Source: Alphaproteobacteria bacterium
GTDB taxonomy: Bacteria; Pseudomonadota; Alphaproteobacteria; Caulobacterales; Hyphomonadaceae
DNA length: 64,000 nt
Direction: 5' to 3'
Assembly (NCBI GenBank): GCA_018222605.1
Contig: JAAEZZ010000010.1
Location: 62,001-126,000, forward strand
The notes under the pieces were generated by a model, which ran no database searches, was not told the origin of the DNA, and saw nothing but the letters and a program-made list of their open reading frames with translations. The position numbers were made by a program, and so were the translations under genes. Below are positions 9,206 through 18,521 of this stretch, piece by piece; positions within the stretch are counted from its first letter, which is position 1, and every line of letters starts with the position of its first letter.

Positions 9206-9832
9206 TCAGCCAGAGCTTTCCCAGCTTTCCAGCCCGGCGCGGATAAAGCCCGGCAGCGCGGTTGCCACCGCGCCAAGCTCTGGCGACAGACGAAACGCGC
9301 CCGCCGCCGGGCCGACCATGGGCCGGGCCTCTCCCTTCGCCTGCATCCGCTGCAGCGTGCGCGCCAGGCGTTTGGCAGCGGCCTCCGGCGCTTTCAGGAT
9401 CTTCTGAAGCGCCAGAATGCGGTCAATCAGCGGCTGGGTGCTGACCGGCCCGGACGGGCCCAAAACAGCCCCGGATGTGTCCCGGATCTGATCCGACAGG
9501 ATGACCTGCCGCGCAGGCGGCATCAGCGTGAAGCGCTTGACCGGCACGTGCGGAAAAATGGCAAGCTCGACGCCTTCCGGCAGGTCTGGCTCGCCCTGAG
9601 GCGCGCGCGGTTGACCCGCGACCAGCGGGCCGAGCTTCAGCGCGAGCGCCATCAGAAGGATCAGACGCCGGACGATTATCTCGATCTGTTTCAGCCGGCC
9701 ATTGGCTTTCGCCCGGCGCGAACGCGGCATGGTTTTCGGGTTGAGCTGGAGATTGTCCCGCCCCACCACATCCACCACAGCCCGCCGCGCCTGCTCCAGC
9801 CCGTGCACAAGAAAATCGCCCATCGCATCCAT
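9206..9832 (-). CDS. Hypothetical protein
   Basis: A 208-residue open frame if the internal ATG at 9832 (MDAMGDFLVHGLEQARR) is used; the frame stays open to 9958 but the extra residues look like translated promoter. It has a basic stretch (MPRSRRAKANGRLKQIEII), one hydrophobic stretch (ILLMALALKLGPLVAG) that may be a membrane helix, and a helical C-terminal half with ILALQKILKAPEAAAKRLARTLQ. I do not recognise the family, and no catalytic motif or signal peptide is visible. It is transcribed divergently from TonB receptor 1 and convergently with the flavin oxidoreductase. Confidence 0.6.
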   Translation of the reverse strand: MDAMGDFLVHGLEQARRAVVDVVGRDNLQLNPKTMPRSRRAKANGRLKQIEIIVRRLILLMALALKLGPLVAGQPRAPQGEPDLPEGVELAIFPHVPVKRFTLMPPARQVILSDQIRDTSGAVLGPSGPVSTQPLIDRILALQKILKAPEAAAKRLARTLQRMQAKGEARPMVGPAAGAFRLSPELGAVATALPGFIRAGLESWESSG

Positions 9833-9976
9833 GCCGCAAAGTATCAATGCGCGCCTTTTCAGACGGATTGGGACGTGAAACAGCCATATGCAACTTTGAC
9901 CGTGAAAAAGCCATAAAACATGGTTTTGCAAGTCATATTGCACGTCACATATTTGCAACTCTCAATAAACACAGGC

Positions 9977-10007
9977 TTGACAAGATCAGCGTCGCAGTCG
10001 AGATACT
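9977..10007 (+). promoter_or_regulatory. Candidate promoter for TonB receptor 1
   Basis: A perfect TTGACA lies at 9977-9982, and an AGATAC or GATACT hexamer follows at 10001-10007 with 18-19 bp spacing. The start codon is about 45 bp downstream. The -10 match is only fair. Confidence 0.3.
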
Positions 10008-10051
10008 TGCTTAACAAAACTAACAGCATATCTTCTGGGAGGAAGGCTATT

Positions 10052-12286
10052 ATGGCGCAATCGCGTTTTACCAAGGGCGTATTCTACTCTGCAGTGGCCA
10101 CAGCCGCCCTGGCTGTGGCCATGCCGAGTGTAGGCTGGGCCCAGACCGATACGACGACCAATGAGGGCGAGCCGTTGATGCTCGACGAACTGGTCATCAC
10201 GGCCCGCAAACGCGAGGAAAGCCTGCAGGATGTTCCGATCGCGGTGACCGGCATTGGCGGCGACCAGCTGCGTGATGAGCAGATCACGGATCTTTCCGAA
10301 ATCGCCCTGCAGGTGCCGAGCTTCACCTTCCAGTCCCAAAACAGTATGGAATCGGAAATGTTCATCCGGGGCGTCGGGTCTGTCCGCCTGAACGGCGCGA
10401 CGGCTGACCCGTCCATCGGCACTTTCCTGAACGAGGTCTATGTCGGTCGCCGCGGCTCTGCCACGCCGCCGATCTTTGACCTCGCCCGTGTTGAGGTTCT
10501 GCGCGGTCCGCAAGGCACGCTGTTCGGAAAGAATATTGTCGGCGGCGCGATCAATCTAATCACCGCCGCGCCGCAGGACGAATTCGGGGCTGGTGGGTCC
10601 CTCTCAATCGGCAATTATTCCAGCGTGCTGGCCGAAGGCTATGTAACCGGGCCGATCAGCGATAAAGCCTCTGCGCGCCTGGCGCTGTTCCGTGAAGCCC
10701 ATGACGGCTATGCCGAAAACGACATCACGGGTCAGGAACTGGAAGACAAGGATTCCATCGCCGGACGCGTCTCCTTGAACTGGGATGCCTCCGAGAATGT
10801 ATTCGTCTCCATCATCGCAGATTATAGCCAGGATCGCGGGGGTGGCCCGTCCCGCCATGCCGTGGATGACCCGAACATTCCGGGCTTCGGCTTTATCACG
10901 CCGAACGTGCCGTCTGATCCGCGCACGAACGTCTCCCCCTATGACCAGTATGCCGACCGCGATACAGCGGGCCTGACCGGCCGCCTGGAATGGGATATTG
11001 GCGAGATGTCCCTCACCTATCTGGCCGCGTACCGGTATGGTCTGGGCGATGGCCGCTGGACACAGGCCGGCGCAGGCTCCCCGCCTTCCATCACAGACAG
11101 TACGCTGACGCAGCACGAGATGTATCAGGGCGTGACGCAGGAGATTCGCCTAGCCTCCTCTCAGGACAATCGCCTGCGCTGGATTGCCGGCCTCTATTAT
11201 CTGGATGAAAACGTGAAGCGCGTGTCGCGCAACACGGCGACCTCTTTCCTGCCGGGCGGACCGGGCAGCACGCGCGATACGCTGGACGGGGACAATATCT
11301 TCCTCGGCTATAGCGACACGGCCAGCTACGCCGCCTTTGGCGAAGTTGAATATGACCTGATGCCGAACCTCACCTTGGCCGTGGGTGGACGTTATACAAC
11401 GGACAAAAAGGATCTGGACACACGGGCCGTGATTCTGGACCTTGGCCAGCCGGGCGACCTCTTCTCTCCGGCCCCGCTGCAGGAGGCGTATGATGTCGTC
11501 GACAGCAAGGAATGGTCTGAGTTCACACCCAAAATTGCGCTGAACTGGAAACCCACCGACAACGCCCTGCTCTATGCCTCCTATGCCAGCGGCTACAAGG
11601 GCGGCGGTTGGCAAGGCGCAACGGCAAATGCCGTGGCCGCCGAGACGCCGTATGATCCAGAATCTGCAACGACGTATGAAGTTGGCCTGAAAGCGGAGTG
11701 GCTGAACAATCGCCTGCGCACCAATTTGGCCGCATTCTATACGGACTTCTCAGACCTTCAGGTGGAGTTGCTGGACGACGAGAATCTGACGCTGGTTGTG
11801 GCCAACGCGGCCGATGCCTCCATCAAGGGCATCGAATATGAAGTGCGCGTTCTGCCGACCGAATGGCTGACTCTGTTCGCGGCGGGCTCTTTCCTGGATA
11901 CAGAGTACAAGGATTATATCGATCCACTGCGCGGCCTGGACTATAGTGGCAACAAGCTGCAGAGAACGCCGGACTATCAGTTCACGCTCGGCGCAGATGT
12001 AGAGCATCGCCTGACCGACTCGCTCAACTTCGTTGCGGCCCTGAACTATTCCTATCAGGATCAGTTCTTCTGGGGCCCGGACAACACGAATGTTGAAGAT
12101 GGCTATGGTCTGCTGAATGGCCGAATCGGTGTGGCTGCCGTAGATGGCAGCTGGACGCTGTCTCTTTGGGGCAAGAACATGAATGATGAACTCTATCGCG
12201 TCAGCATCATTCCGTTTGTGGGAGATGAAGTCTCTGTCTTCGGAACCCCGCAAACCTATGGTGTGCGCCTGTCTGCGCGCTACTAG
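10052..12286 (+). CDS. TonB-dependent outer-membrane receptor 1
   Basis: A 744-residue receptor starting MAQSRFTKG with a cleavable signal peptide ending near GWAQ. The ATG at 10052 is chosen because GGGAGGAAG (10037-10045) sits six bases upstream; the frame stays open further 5'. A TonB-box-like segment DELVITARKREESLQDVP leads into the plug, which contains VEVLRGPQGTLFGKN and GGAINLIT. A 22-strand barrel should follow, ending in the outer-membrane C-terminal signature YGVRLSARY. The type is the one common in TonB-rich alphaproteobacteria for sugars, aromatics or peptides; the ligand is unknown. A strong terminator follows. The adjoining catabolic genes at 4.6-9.1 kb may consume what it imports. 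Confidence 0.92.
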   Translation: MAQSRFTKGVFYSAVATAALAVAMPSVGWAQTDTTTNEGEPLMLDELVITARKREESLQDVPIAVTGIGGDQLRDEQITDLSEIALQVPSFTFQSQNSMESEMFIRGVGSVRLNGATADPSIGTFLNEVYVGRRGSATPPIFDLARVEVLRGPQGTLFGKNIVGGAINLITAAPQDEFGAGGSLSIGNYSSVLAEGYVTGPISDKASARLALFREAHDGYAENDITGQELEDKDSIAGRVSLNWDASENVFVSIIADYSQDRGGGPSRHAVDDPNIPGFGFITPNVPSDPRTNVSPYDQYADRDTAGLTGRLEWDIGEMSLTYLAAYRYGLGDGRWTQAGAGSPPSITDSTLTQHEMYQGVTQEIRLASSQDNRLRWIAGLYYLDENVKRVSRNTATSFLPGGPGSTRDTLDGDNIFLGYSDTASYAAFGEVEYDLMPNLTLAVGGRYTTDKKDLDTRAVILDLGQPGDLFSPAPLQEAYDVVDSKEWSEFTPKIALNWKPTDNALLYASYASGYKGGGWQGATANAVAAETPYDPESATTYEVGLKAEWLNNRLRTNLAAFYTDFSDLQVELLDDENLTLVVANAADASIKGIEYEVRVLPTEWLTLFAAGSFLDTEYKDYIDPLRGLDYSGNKLQRTPDYQFTLGADVEHRLTDSLNFVAALNYSYQDQFFWGPDNTNVEDGYGLLNGRIGVAAVDGSWTLSLWGKNMNDELYRVSIIPFVGDEVSVFGTPQTYGVRLSARY

Positions 12287-12302
12287 TCCAGCTAAATACA
12301 GC

Positions 12303-12340
12303 AAAGGGCGGCACTGCAAATTGCGACGCCGCCCTTTTGT
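12303..12340 (+). terminator. Rho-independent terminator after TonB receptor 1
   Basis: AAAGGGCGGC (12303-12312) pairs with GCCGCCCTTTT (12328-12338) around a 15-base loop, followed by GTTTTG. It lies just after the receptor stop. The complementary A-run on the other side would also let it serve the convergent response-regulator gene. Confidence 0.8.
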
Positions 12341-12371
12341 TTTGCTGACAAGGCCTGTTGCCCCAGAGAAC

Positions 12372-12770
12372 CTAAAGCGCGCTTTGCAGGCCGGCTGTCG
12401 GGATATCCAGATGGCGTTTGATGCGCTGAACCAGAATGTCGGGATTGAAAGGCTTGTTGATGAAATCAGCGGCGCCAAGGCGCTTGGCCTCTGACACATC
12501 AGACTCTTCCCTGCGAGCCGTCAGCATAATGACGGGAATGGATTTCAGTTCAGAGTCTGATTTCAGTTGCTTGATGGTCTCCGTCCCATCCAGGACAGGC
12601 ATCATGCTATCGAGGACGATAAGGTCCGGCAGTTCCTGACGCGCCAGCTCAAGCCCCTGCTTTCCGTTTGAAGCTTCAACAACGCTGTACTTCTCTGCCG
12701 TAAGCTTGAACACGAGCAATGTTCGTAGCATCGCGTCATCGTCTACAATCAGAATCTTATGCTTCTGCAT
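12372..12770 (-). CDS. Single-domain response regulator (CheY-like)
   Basis: The 132-residue protein is only a receiver domain. Acidic residues are seen in LIVDDDAMLR, the phospho-acceptor Asp in LIVLDSMMPVLDG (about residue 54), the switch Thr in IMLTARRE and the conserved Lys in INKPFNP. It lacks an output domain, so it probably relays phosphate or binds a partner. It lies 122 bp downstream of the hybrid kinase on the same strand, which makes it the natural acceptor of that kinase's Hpt domain. Confidence 0.92.
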   Translation of the reverse strand: MQKHKILIVDDDAMLRTLLVFKLTAEKYSVVEASNGKQGLELARQELPDLIVLDSMMPVLDGTETIKQLKSDSELKSIPVIMLTARREESDVSEAKRLGAADFINKPFNPDILVQRIKRHLDIPTAGLQSAL

Positions 12771-12892
12771 ATCAAAACCCTCTTTCTCCCTACCTTGTAG
12801 CGCAATATGGGAAATCTGAAATTAAACTGATGTGTTGAATTTCATCGATTTCCCCAGCGCTCCAAAACAGGGGAAATATGGCGCACGGGAAA

Positions 12893-15800
12893 TTACGCCG
12901 CCGCTTTCTCGGTGGTCTGCATGAAGTTCTTCAGTTCGGAAATGAACTCTTCCGAATACTGTCCTGTGCCGATCAATTTCTTTGCAGCAGCTTCCAAAGC
13001 AAAAGCCGCTTCCGAGACTTCATCGAAACCGAAACTGCCTGCTGCACCCGCAATGGAATGCGCAATCCGGTAGACGCTTTGCAGGGTTTCTTCACGGTCA
13101 TGATGACTCATGATCTGCACAAACTCCATCGCGACCCCGGACAGATAGACCTTGTAACGATGAGTCAGCTCGGCATACGGGTCTTTTTCAGGCTCCTCAG
13201 TCGCAATCACTGGCGTGCAGGCAGTATGTTTTTTAAGGGTCTTGCGGATAAATCCATCCAGTTCTTCAAGGTCAACCGGTTTGGGAAAATGAGCGGTCAT
13301 GCCGGCATCAAGATATGTTTTCACATCCTCTGGCAGCACATTTGCCGAGAGAGCAATTACGGGCACATGACAGATAGGTTTAGGTAGTACTCGGATCATC
13401 CGCGTAGCCGTTACCCCATCCATGTTCGGCATCTGAATATCCATCAGGACCAGATCGAAATCCGATCCATTTCTGAGCAGTTCCAGAGCCTGCTCAGCCG
13501 AACTGCACGTTACGATCTCATGCCCAGCCCTGGTCATGCCAAACTCAAGCAGTTCCAGATTAAGCTCAACATCATCAACCGCGAGTATTTTCAGGGAAGC
13601 CTTCTGGTCTGAGGCCTCTGCCAATTCGGGCGCAAGTTCATCGTCCTTGGCAGGAATATAAGGTAGCGTGACGCGCGCCGTTGTGCCTATACCAAGTTCA
13701 CTTTCCAGAACCAGGTCGCCTCCGAGTTGCCTCGCCAGGGAACGGCTAATGGACAGCCCCAGACCGGTACCGCCGAAACGCCGTGTAATGCTGTTATCCG
13801 CCTGCTGAAAACTTTCGAACACGCTTTCCAATTGCTTGGCGGCAATGCCCTCGCCCGTATCGGTGACCTCAATGACAAGCTGGTCGCCCTTCCTGCTGGC
13901 TTCGACGCGGATACTTCCCTCTTGAGTAAACTTGGCCGCATTGCCGACCAGATTGGTCAGGATCTGTTTCAGGCGGACTTCATCAGATTTGATACCGAGA
14001 TCCGGCACGTCGCATGATATGGTCGCCGTCTTGTCAGTACGCGCAGCATCCACAATGCCGACAACTTCTCCAACCAGGCTTTTCAGGTTCACACTGGTCT
14101 CATCAAGCACTAGTTTGCCTGCACTGATCTTGGAGAAGTCCAGAATATCGTTGACAATCTCGCGCAGCATGCGCCCCGCAGAAACCGTCTTGTCCAGATA
14201 ACGACGCTGCTCTTCATCCAGGTTTGTCTGCGACAGCAATTGCGCGAAGCCGAGTACACCGTTCAGCGGCGTTCTGATTTCATGGCTCATGTGAGACAGG
14301 AATTCCGTCTTCGCATGACCAGCCTTCTCGGCCTCGATACGGGCTTCAGCCAGCGCCTCTTCACGCTCCTTCCGATCCGTCACATCCCGGAATGTGGAAA
14401 TGACTGCCTCGGGCTTGCCATTCTTGCCCATGATAACCTGAGGACTGCCCTCCAGCCAGATGATCTGCCCCTCAGCGTTTCTGACACGTATTTCACGACG
14501 CGTCGTGATATCCGGTTCGCCTTTCACAAACAGTTCATCCGTTATGTCCTTGGCATAGTTACGATCCTCCGGAATGGCAAAATCTATCGTCCTCATACCC
14601 ACGGCCTGCTCAGGCGTGACACCCAAAATTTTGCAGGACGGCGAAGCATAGGTGATCAGGCCATCCATGCCGAACCGCACGATAATGTCTGTCGAGTGAT
14701 CGGCCAGAACCCTGTATTGCGCTTCGCTTTCACTTAAGGCCTGCAGCAGTTTCTGCTCATCGGTGACATCCCGGAACACGCCGATGACCCGGGCAACCTC
14801 GCCGCGCTCATTCGTGATACAATCCGCGATCGAATGCACCTGGCGTAGCGCACCATCGGACCTGCGCTTTAGGGTGGCATGGAACTCCCAGCCCTCGGCC
14901 TTCTCGATACCCCGTGCAACCATTTCGGAAACCATCTCGCGATCGCTTGGGATATAAAAGCTGACGGCATCATCATAGGAGGGGTTGAACTCCTCATCGG
15001 TTACGCCGTGAATGGCATAGACCTCAGGAGACCAGAAGACTTCCTGTGTTTGGGCATCCAGAGCCCAGTGGCCGAGGCCTGCCATACGTTCGGCAAGCTG
15101 CGCCTTGGATATCATTTCCTTCTGTTGCATATTTTTCGCGCGCAGCCTTTCGCGTGAACGCTGCATTTGAAGGAAAATGCGCCGACGGTCAGCCGCAGCA
15201 GCCCCAACAGAGAGGGCAAGAACGGAATTGGCAGCCAGAAATATCTGAAGCGTGAGGATGCGTGTGGGCAGGTCGGCACTCATGAGCCCGGTCGGCCCGC
15301 TGCCCGCAAAGGTAAACGGGATGGAAATCGCTGTAACGGCCAGCAGCCCGCCTGCTGCCCCCTTAACGCCGCCGCTGAAACTGAGCAGCACCAGAACAGG
15401 CGGCACAAGGAAGAGGAATGGATATTTCGTCTGAGCAAAGACGAACAGCGTCGTGCCACATACTATGATATATTCGATGAATGTGCGCATCGGCGCTGTG
15501 CCGGTGACAAGCTTTACAGAGCTGTCCGCCAGCGACCAGAGAACAGGCACAAACAATACGATCCCCAGAAAGTCCGCCGCGAACCACAGAAGGGCGTCTC
15601 CGCCAGACACCAGATGCGAGGACACATAAAGACCAATGGTTGCAAGCGATGCCGATACGGCACACGCCGCCAGGGTCGCAATCACAAGCGTTACAATGCC
15701 CATCAGGCTAATCAGCTTAATACGTTTGCGATACTTCATCGCCGCCGAGACAATGAAAACCTCAACCACATTTGCAAGGGACAGGATGATGGCACGTGGC

Positions 15801-16087
15801 ACATGATCCCCAATGATTGTATTGGCCGCCACAAGGCCCACGGTCATCGCGAGGAGCAAACGCGCCCACTCGCTGCGACGGTGGCGCAGGGCAATGACAA
15901 TCAGAACGGCATTCACCGGCCAGATCGCGGCGATGCGACCATCTCCATTTGTATATCGAATGGCAGTGTAGGCCAGTACGAACACCATGGTGGCGACTGA
16001 CAGACATTTCAGCACGGAATAAATCGGTTTCGGAATTATCGCCACGGTCTGGTGAAACCGCGAAAACAATCTCTGAACTGCAAACAT
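12893..16087 (-). CDS. Hybrid sensor histidine kinase: MASE1-PAS-PAS-HisKA-HATPase-REC-Hpt
   Basis: A 1064-residue inner-membrane phosphorelay kinase. Residues about 25-310 form a multi-helix MASE1-type sensor (AAIWPVNAVLIVIAL). Two PAS domains follow at roughly 340-570. HisKA carries SHMSHEIRTPLNG near residue 600, and the ATPase has LVGNAAKF and GGTGLGLSIS. The receiver has VLMDIQMPNMDG near 880, and a C-terminal Hpt domain has AHSIAGAAGSFGF near 1010. Such a protein can autophosphorylate, pass phosphate to its own receiver and Hpt, and then to a separate receiver. Candidate partners are the CheY-like protein downstream and the divergent PhyR-type regulator. The signal is unknown. Confidence 0.93.
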   Translation of the reverse strand: MFAVQRLFSRFHQTVAIIPKPIYSVLKCLSVATMVFVLAYTAIRYTNGDGRIAAIWPVNAVLIVIALRHRRSEWARLLLAMTVGLVAANTIIGDHVPRAIILSLANVVEVFIVSAAMKYRKRIKLISLMGIVTLVIATLAACAVSASLATIGLYVSSHLVSGGDALLWFAADFLGIVLFVPVLWSLADSSVKLVTGTAPMRTFIEYIIVCGTTLFVFAQTKYPFLFLVPPVLVLLSFSGGVKGAAGGLLAVTAISIPFTFAGSGPTGLMSADLPTRILTLQIFLAANSVLALSVGAAAADRRRIFLQMQRSRERLRAKNMQQKEMISKAQLAERMAGLGHWALDAQTQEVFWSPEVYAIHGVTDEEFNPSYDDAVSFYIPSDREMVSEMVARGIEKAEGWEFHATLKRRSDGALRQVHSIADCITNERGEVARVIGVFRDVTDEQKLLQALSESEAQYRVLADHSTDIIVRFGMDGLITYASPSCKILGVTPEQAVGMRTIDFAIPEDRNYAKDITDELFVKGEPDITTRREIRVRNAEGQIIWLEGSPQVIMGKNGKPEAVISTFRDVTDRKEREEALAEARIEAEKAGHAKTEFLSHMSHEIRTPLNGVLGFAQLLSQTNLDEEQRRYLDKTVSAGRMLREIVNDILDFSKISAGKLVLDETSVNLKSLVGEVVGIVDAARTDKTATISCDVPDLGIKSDEVRLKQILTNLVGNAAKFTQEGSIRVEASRKGDQLVIEVTDTGEGIAAKQLESVFESFQQADNSITRRFGGTGLGLSISRSLARQLGGDLVLESELGIGTTARVTLPYIPAKDDELAPELAEASDQKASLKILAVDDVELNLELLEFGMTRAGHEIVTCSSAEQALELLRNGSDFDLVLMDIQMPNMDGVTATRMIRVLPKPICHVPVIALSANVLPEDVKTYLDAGMTAHFPKPVDLEELDGFIRKTLKKHTACTPVIATEEPEKDPYAELTHRYKVYLSGVAMEFVQIMSHHDREETLQSVYRIAHSIAGAAGSFGFDEVSEAAFALEAAAKKLIGTGQYSEEFISELKNFMQTTEKAAA

Positions 16088-16462
16088 GGCTTTTTACTCA
16101 CTTGTCAGCCGGATGCTCGCACTATTGGGGTAAATTATCCCTAAAACCAAAGCCGTCAAATTGAACGTAAGAACTCGACCAAAATGACCGGAAACGCGGG
16201 ACTTTTTGGCATTTCATGGTACCGCGGGACAATGCCGGACAGTGCTAATGTGCATCAGCCACTACAGCCCACATAAAGTAATTATAATTACTTTTTCGTT
16301 TTTTACATTACGTAAAAAGAATGACTGAGCATGATTCAAGTATATGCATGCGTAATCTCCATTTCTATTCATTTTTTGTTTAGTCAATATGTCTATTTGT
16401 GTATTCTAGGCGATATGCGGGAACCGTATGCATCGGGCTAGAAGGTTTAGCTGGAGCTTGTC
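16088..16462. other. AT-rich intergenic region between kinase and PhyR genes
   Basis: This 375-bp divergent control region is strongly AT-rich around 16260-16400. I found no convincing small gene. A GGAAC at 16419-16423 resembles the -35 of EcfG-type promoters, but no CGTT follows at 16-17 bp, so that promoter is not supported. No nepR or ecfG gene is present, although these usually neighbour phyR. Confidence 0.5.
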
Positions 16463-17227
16463 ATGCTCTCCGATCTGATCACATCCGAACTGACAATGCT
16501 GCGCCTTTATGCGCACAGCATACTGGGTGATCACAAGACTGGAGACGACACGGTTTGTGAGCTGATCGAGGCGCTTACTCACCAAATGGAAGCAGACCCT
16601 GACTACTCCCTGAGCAGATTGGGCCTTTATCTCGCTCTGGATAGACACCTTCTGCCCAAGGCGCAGGCGAAACCAGCTAACCTTCAATTCACAGGCCCGT
16701 TTCAGAAAATGTCCCGGGAAGAGCGCCGGGCCAGCCTGTTGCACTTCTCTGGTGGCTTCAGCATTGAGGAAACGGCCTCCATTCTGGGCTGCGATAGCCA
16801 GACCGCCCGCGCGCTGATCGAATCAGCGACGGCAGCGAGCCTTCTGCCCGTCAGAACCGGCGTTCTGATCCTGGAGGATGAACCACACGTTGCTGCATTG
16901 CTGGGCCTGCTTGTCGAGCAATCGGGCCATTGGGTTGCCGCTACCGCTCACACGCACAACGAGGCCGTGAACGTCGCCATGCAGACGGAATTTGGTCTGA
17001 TCATCTCGGATATGAAACTGGCGGATGACTCGCTCGGCACCCAGGCCGTCGAAGAAATATTGCTGCGCAAGAAGCAAGCTATACCGGTTGTGTATATCAC
17101 GGCCCATCCGGCTCTGGTGCAAGAGTCCATGTCAGATGAAGCCCCATTCCTGATCCGGAAGCCATTCGATATCTGGAACGTGCGCAACGCCGTCAACAGA
17201 GCCGCACTGTCGGCTTTAGCGGCCTGA
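16463..17227 (+). CDS. PhyR-type general stress response regulator (sigma-like domain plus receiver)
   Basis: The 254-residue protein has the hallmark order of PhyR. A sigma-factor-like region lies at about 1-125, with a region-4 helix-turn-helix FSIEETASILGCDSQTARALI, and a receiver domain at about 133-250. In the receiver, Glu138/Asp139/Glu140, phospho-acceptor Asp183 (ISDMKLAD), Thr213 and Lys233 (RKPF) are all in place. In alphaproteobacteria phosphorylated PhyR sequesters the anti-sigma NepR and frees the EcfG sigma factor. Here no nepR/ecfG pair is adjacent. Instead it diverges from a hybrid kinase, so it may be a second, orphan PhyR fed by that kinase. Confidence 0.85.
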   Translation: MLSDLITSELTMLRLYAHSILGDHKTGDDTVCELIEALTHQMEADPDYSLSRLGLYLALDRHLLPKAQAKPANLQFTGPFQKMSREERRASLLHFSGGFSIEETASILGCDSQTARALIESATAASLLPVRTGVLILEDEPHVAALLGLLVEQSGHWVAATAHTHNEAVNVAMQTEFGLIISDMKLADDSLGTQAVEEILLRKKQAIPVVYITAHPALVQESMSDEAPFLIRKPFDIWNVRNAVNRAALSALAA

Positions 17228-17274
17228 GAGTGAGCCGCCTTGCCAGCAGGCATACACACCCTAAGAAGCAAAGA

Positions 17275-17308
17275 CATGAGCGCCACTGCGGGTGTAGCAG
17301 CGCTCATG
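17275..17308. terminator. Hairpin terminator between convergent PhyR and M14 genes
   Basis: CATGAGCGC (17275-17283) and GCGCTCATG (17300-17308) form a perfect 9-bp stem with a 16-base loop. On the minus strand it is followed by a T-rich stretch (TCTTTGCTTCTT), so it best serves the M14 peptidase transcript; it also lies just after the PhyR stop. Confidence 0.65.
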
Positions 17309-17318
17309 AAAAGGCCTA

Positions 17319-18521
17319 TTACTCGCCTGCTGTCCTGGACAGGAAGTTAATCACCGTATGAGCCGACAGACGGCCGATGCTTTCGATCTCTGCGGGCGGC
17401 GCGTCATCTCCCAGCTCGACAGTCAGGCCAGCAACATCCAGCGTCTGCAAGGCCCAGTTCTTCGATGTGCCTGCCTCGGCATTATGACCGTCGATCCATT
17501 CAGGGGCCGGATCAATACCGGTATCAAAGGCATTTTTCAGCGCTTGCGGAAAGCTCATGTCAGCATACGCCTCCTCGAAGGGGGGCGTATAGACGAGCGT
17601 CTTTTGCGTGGAATGAAAGTCCAGAAACGCCACGACATCGCGTCCTTCAGCCTCTTGCGAGATATAGCGCGTAATTGCCTTGATCGCCGGCTGAGACTTG
17701 TTCATCCAATCCCGGTTTAAGTCCAGACCGCCATTATTATGACGCCAGTTCCCACGCGCGCGGCCATCCGGATTGACCAGAGGGAAAAACACAAAACGTG
17801 TGTCAGCCCGCGTCTCGGCCGGTACTTCTGCCATTAGCGTTTCGGCAAATACCTCAAAAGCGGCAACGCCGGACTGTTCGGGTGGATGCTGCCCGGTCAG
17901 TGCAATGACAATACGGCTGGCTGAGTCAGGCCCGATGGTCAGGGCCTCCAGTGATCGGCCATCCAGGCTTTTGCCATATGTGATGCGCTGCAAGCCGTAG
18001 CGCTCTGCCAAGCGAGCACTCCAGGCACTCATATCAGCTGGCGTGATCAGCGGGCGCCCCGCGACCAGAATGGAATCCGGCCCACCGGGCAACGTGACAG
18101 TGGCAATGTGCCCCTCATCCCCGACAGTGACGGCATCCTCGCCCAGCTTCTGCCAAGACTGGCCATTGTCACGGCTGATCCAGGGGAAATAACGATGCCA
18201 GTAGCCAGCATAATCAAGCCGCAGCTTTACCGGCTCACTGGAATGGATGTCCGCCTCAAACGCATACCACGGGCTGGGATTGATCGGGCCGGCAATCGAT
18301 GCTTCGGGCCAGACCGTCAGGACCGGTCCATCCGTAGAGATGGCGCATCCATGGTGCCCGGCACCGTCAAACTCGGTCGAAATCGTTACGGCGTCCGTTT
18401 CGCAAAGGACTTCGGACGTCATTACGGCGGTCATATCCGCCGTATGTGCGCACGCCGCCAGGGCGAGCGCGGATGCTGCGAGGCCGAAGCCCCGCAACAT
18501 CACACGACCACTCTTCTGCAT
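17319..18521 (-). CDS. M14-family zinc carboxypeptidase lipoprotein
   Basis: The 400-residue protein starts with a lipoprotein signal whose lipobox is LAAC (Cys24), so it is anchored in an envelope membrane facing the periplasm or outside. The M14 zinc site is complete: His212 and Glu215 (GQHPPE) and His303 (LDFHSTQ). The general-base Glu369 (LTVELGD) and substrate-binding Asn269/Arg270 (LNRDW) are also present. About 150 residues of beta-rich sequence precede the catalytic domain. It should trim C-terminal residues from peptides. Its ATG overlaps the stop of the TonB receptor by one base (TAATG), so receptor and peptidase are translationally coupled, pointing to extracellular peptide use. 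Confidence 0.88.
   Translation of the reverse strand: MQKSGRVMLRGFGLAASALALAACAHTADMTAVMTSEVLCETDAVTISTEFDGAGHHGCAISTDGPVLTVWPEASIAGPINPSPWYAFEADIHSSEPVKLRLDYAGYWHRYFPWISRDNGQSWQKLGEDAVTVGDEGHIATVTLPGGPDSILVAGRPLITPADMSAWSARLAERYGLQRITYGKSLDGRSLEALTIGPDSASRIVIALTGQHPPEQSGVAAFEVFAETLMAEVPAETRADTRFVFFPLVNPDGRARGNWRHNNGGLDLNRDWMNKSQPAIKAITRYISQEAEGRDVVAFLDFHSTQKTLVYTPPFEEAYADMSFPQALKNAFDTGIDPAPEWIDGHNAEAGTSKNWALQTLDVAGLTVELGDDAPPAEIESIGRLSAHTVINFLSRTAGE

Noticed and set aside
9206-9832. TetR-type regulator for TonB receptor 1
   Set aside because: The position suggested a regulator, but there is no helix-turn-helix and the sequence matches no regulator family I know, so it is left as hypothetical.
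16419-16450. EcfG-type promoter (GGAAC-N16/17-CGTT) before phyR
   Set aside because: GGAAC is present but no CGTT-like -10 occurs at the needed spacing.
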